Positions 6,754 through 7,069 of a stretch of DNA of 7,069 bases are shown here, piece by piece. Position numbers and translations under genes: made by a program. Source of the DNA: Bacteroidales bacterium (GTDB lineage Bacteria; Bacteroidota; Bacteroidia; Bacteroidales; UBA4417); assembly GCA_025350385.1 (NCBI GenBank), contig JANXXZ010000498.1, positions 1-7,069 of the forward strand. The letters run 5' to 3'. Positions within the stretch are counted from its first letter, which is position 1; each line of letters starts with the position of its first letter. The notes under the pieces were generated by a model that was given only the letters and a program-made list of their open reading frames with translations, was not told the DNA's origin and made no database searches.

Positions 6754-7069
6754 ATGAAACAATATTTACTCATCCTATTTCTGCTGACTTCCTTGCATGG
6801 ACTTGTCGATGGTCAGACATTCAACGGTTCCGGGGGCGGAATTCCCAATGATGGAACCGGCCAATACTATCCATTGGTTGTTAGTAATCTTTCAAAAACT
6901 ACAATCGACAGCACATACGGCTTAATATCAGTTTGCCTTAACCTGTTTCACCCAAACGATGCTGAGCTTGAAATCAGCCTGATATCGCCTTCAGGGGGAC
7001 AGATTTTGCTCACCTATGCCAATGGCGGAAACGGGGCCAATTACTGTACAACCTGTTTTACTGATTTTT
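6754..7069 (+). CDS. Exported protein with N-terminal P-domain (proprotein convertase type), truncated by window end
   Basis: This open frame begins at ATG 6754 and runs off the window after 105 codons, so it is partial at the 3' end. Residues 1-~20 are a signal peptide (YLLILFLLTSLHGLV, likely cut before QTF). Residues ~22-105 match the Bacteroidota form of the P/Homo B domain: FNGSGGGIPNDG near the start, then TYGLISVCLNLFHPNDAELE, LISPSGG, and GGNGANYCTTCFTD. In this phylum such domains often sit at the front of long, multi-domain surface or secreted proteins that use type IX secretion, or accompany subtilisin-like proteases. Which applies here depends on the missing part. It starts 17 bp after the preceding stop on the same strand, so it is likely in the same transcript. 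There is no Shine-Dalgarno; the bases before the ATG are pyrimidine-rich. Confidence 0.85.
   Translation, partial: MKQYLLILFLLTSLHGLVDGQTFNGSGGGIPNDGTGQYYPLVVSNLSKTTIDSTYGLISVCLNLFHPNDAELEISLISPSGGQILLTYANGGNGANYCTTCFTDF

Overview
The window looks like chromosomal DNA of a Bacteroidota bacterium, plausibly an environmental or gut Bacteroidales-type lineage. This is an inference. It rests on exported proteins whose signal peptides end in the typical K/S-A-Q pattern, DUF3857/transglutaminase-like proteins in tandem, a type IX secretion (T9SS) sorting-domain-like module, a proprotein-convertase P-domain of the Bacteroidota style, and mostly absent Shine-Dalgarno sequences. No tRNA, rRNA, CRISPR array, transposase or integrase was seen.

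The left part (1-2411) is AT-rich and reads on the minus strand. It holds one large exported protein gene (207-2411) of unknown function. That protein carries a carboxypeptidase-regulatory-like beta domain that appears to be interrupted by a T9SS C-terminal-domain-like module. A perfect 62-bp piece of the gene's 3' part (310-371) is repeated at the very edge of the window (1-62), just beyond its stop codon and without a usable reading frame upstream. This suggests a second, broken copy or an assembly effect. The first ~128 codons of the reading frame differ in base composition and protein character from the rest, so the true start is uncertain.

A 461-bp divergent intergenic region (2412-2872) separates this from a plus-strand cluster of clearly higher GC content. 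Its genes are: a DUF3857 plus transglutaminase-like exported protein with an intact Cys-His-Asp triad (2873-4831); a second exported protein of the same general architecture in which the Cys and His, and probably the Asp, are gone (4901-6736); and, 17 bp later, the start of an exported protein with a P-domain (6754 to the window end, truncated). Spacing and orientation suggest that at least the last two genes, and probably all three, are co-transcribed.

The most notable points are the catalytic/pseudo-catalytic transglutaminase-like pair next to a P-domain protein, the nested domain arrangement in the minus-strand protein, the edge repeat, and the composition break inside the minus-strand reading frame. 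Nothing here proves a new system. All family calls come from reading motifs by eye.
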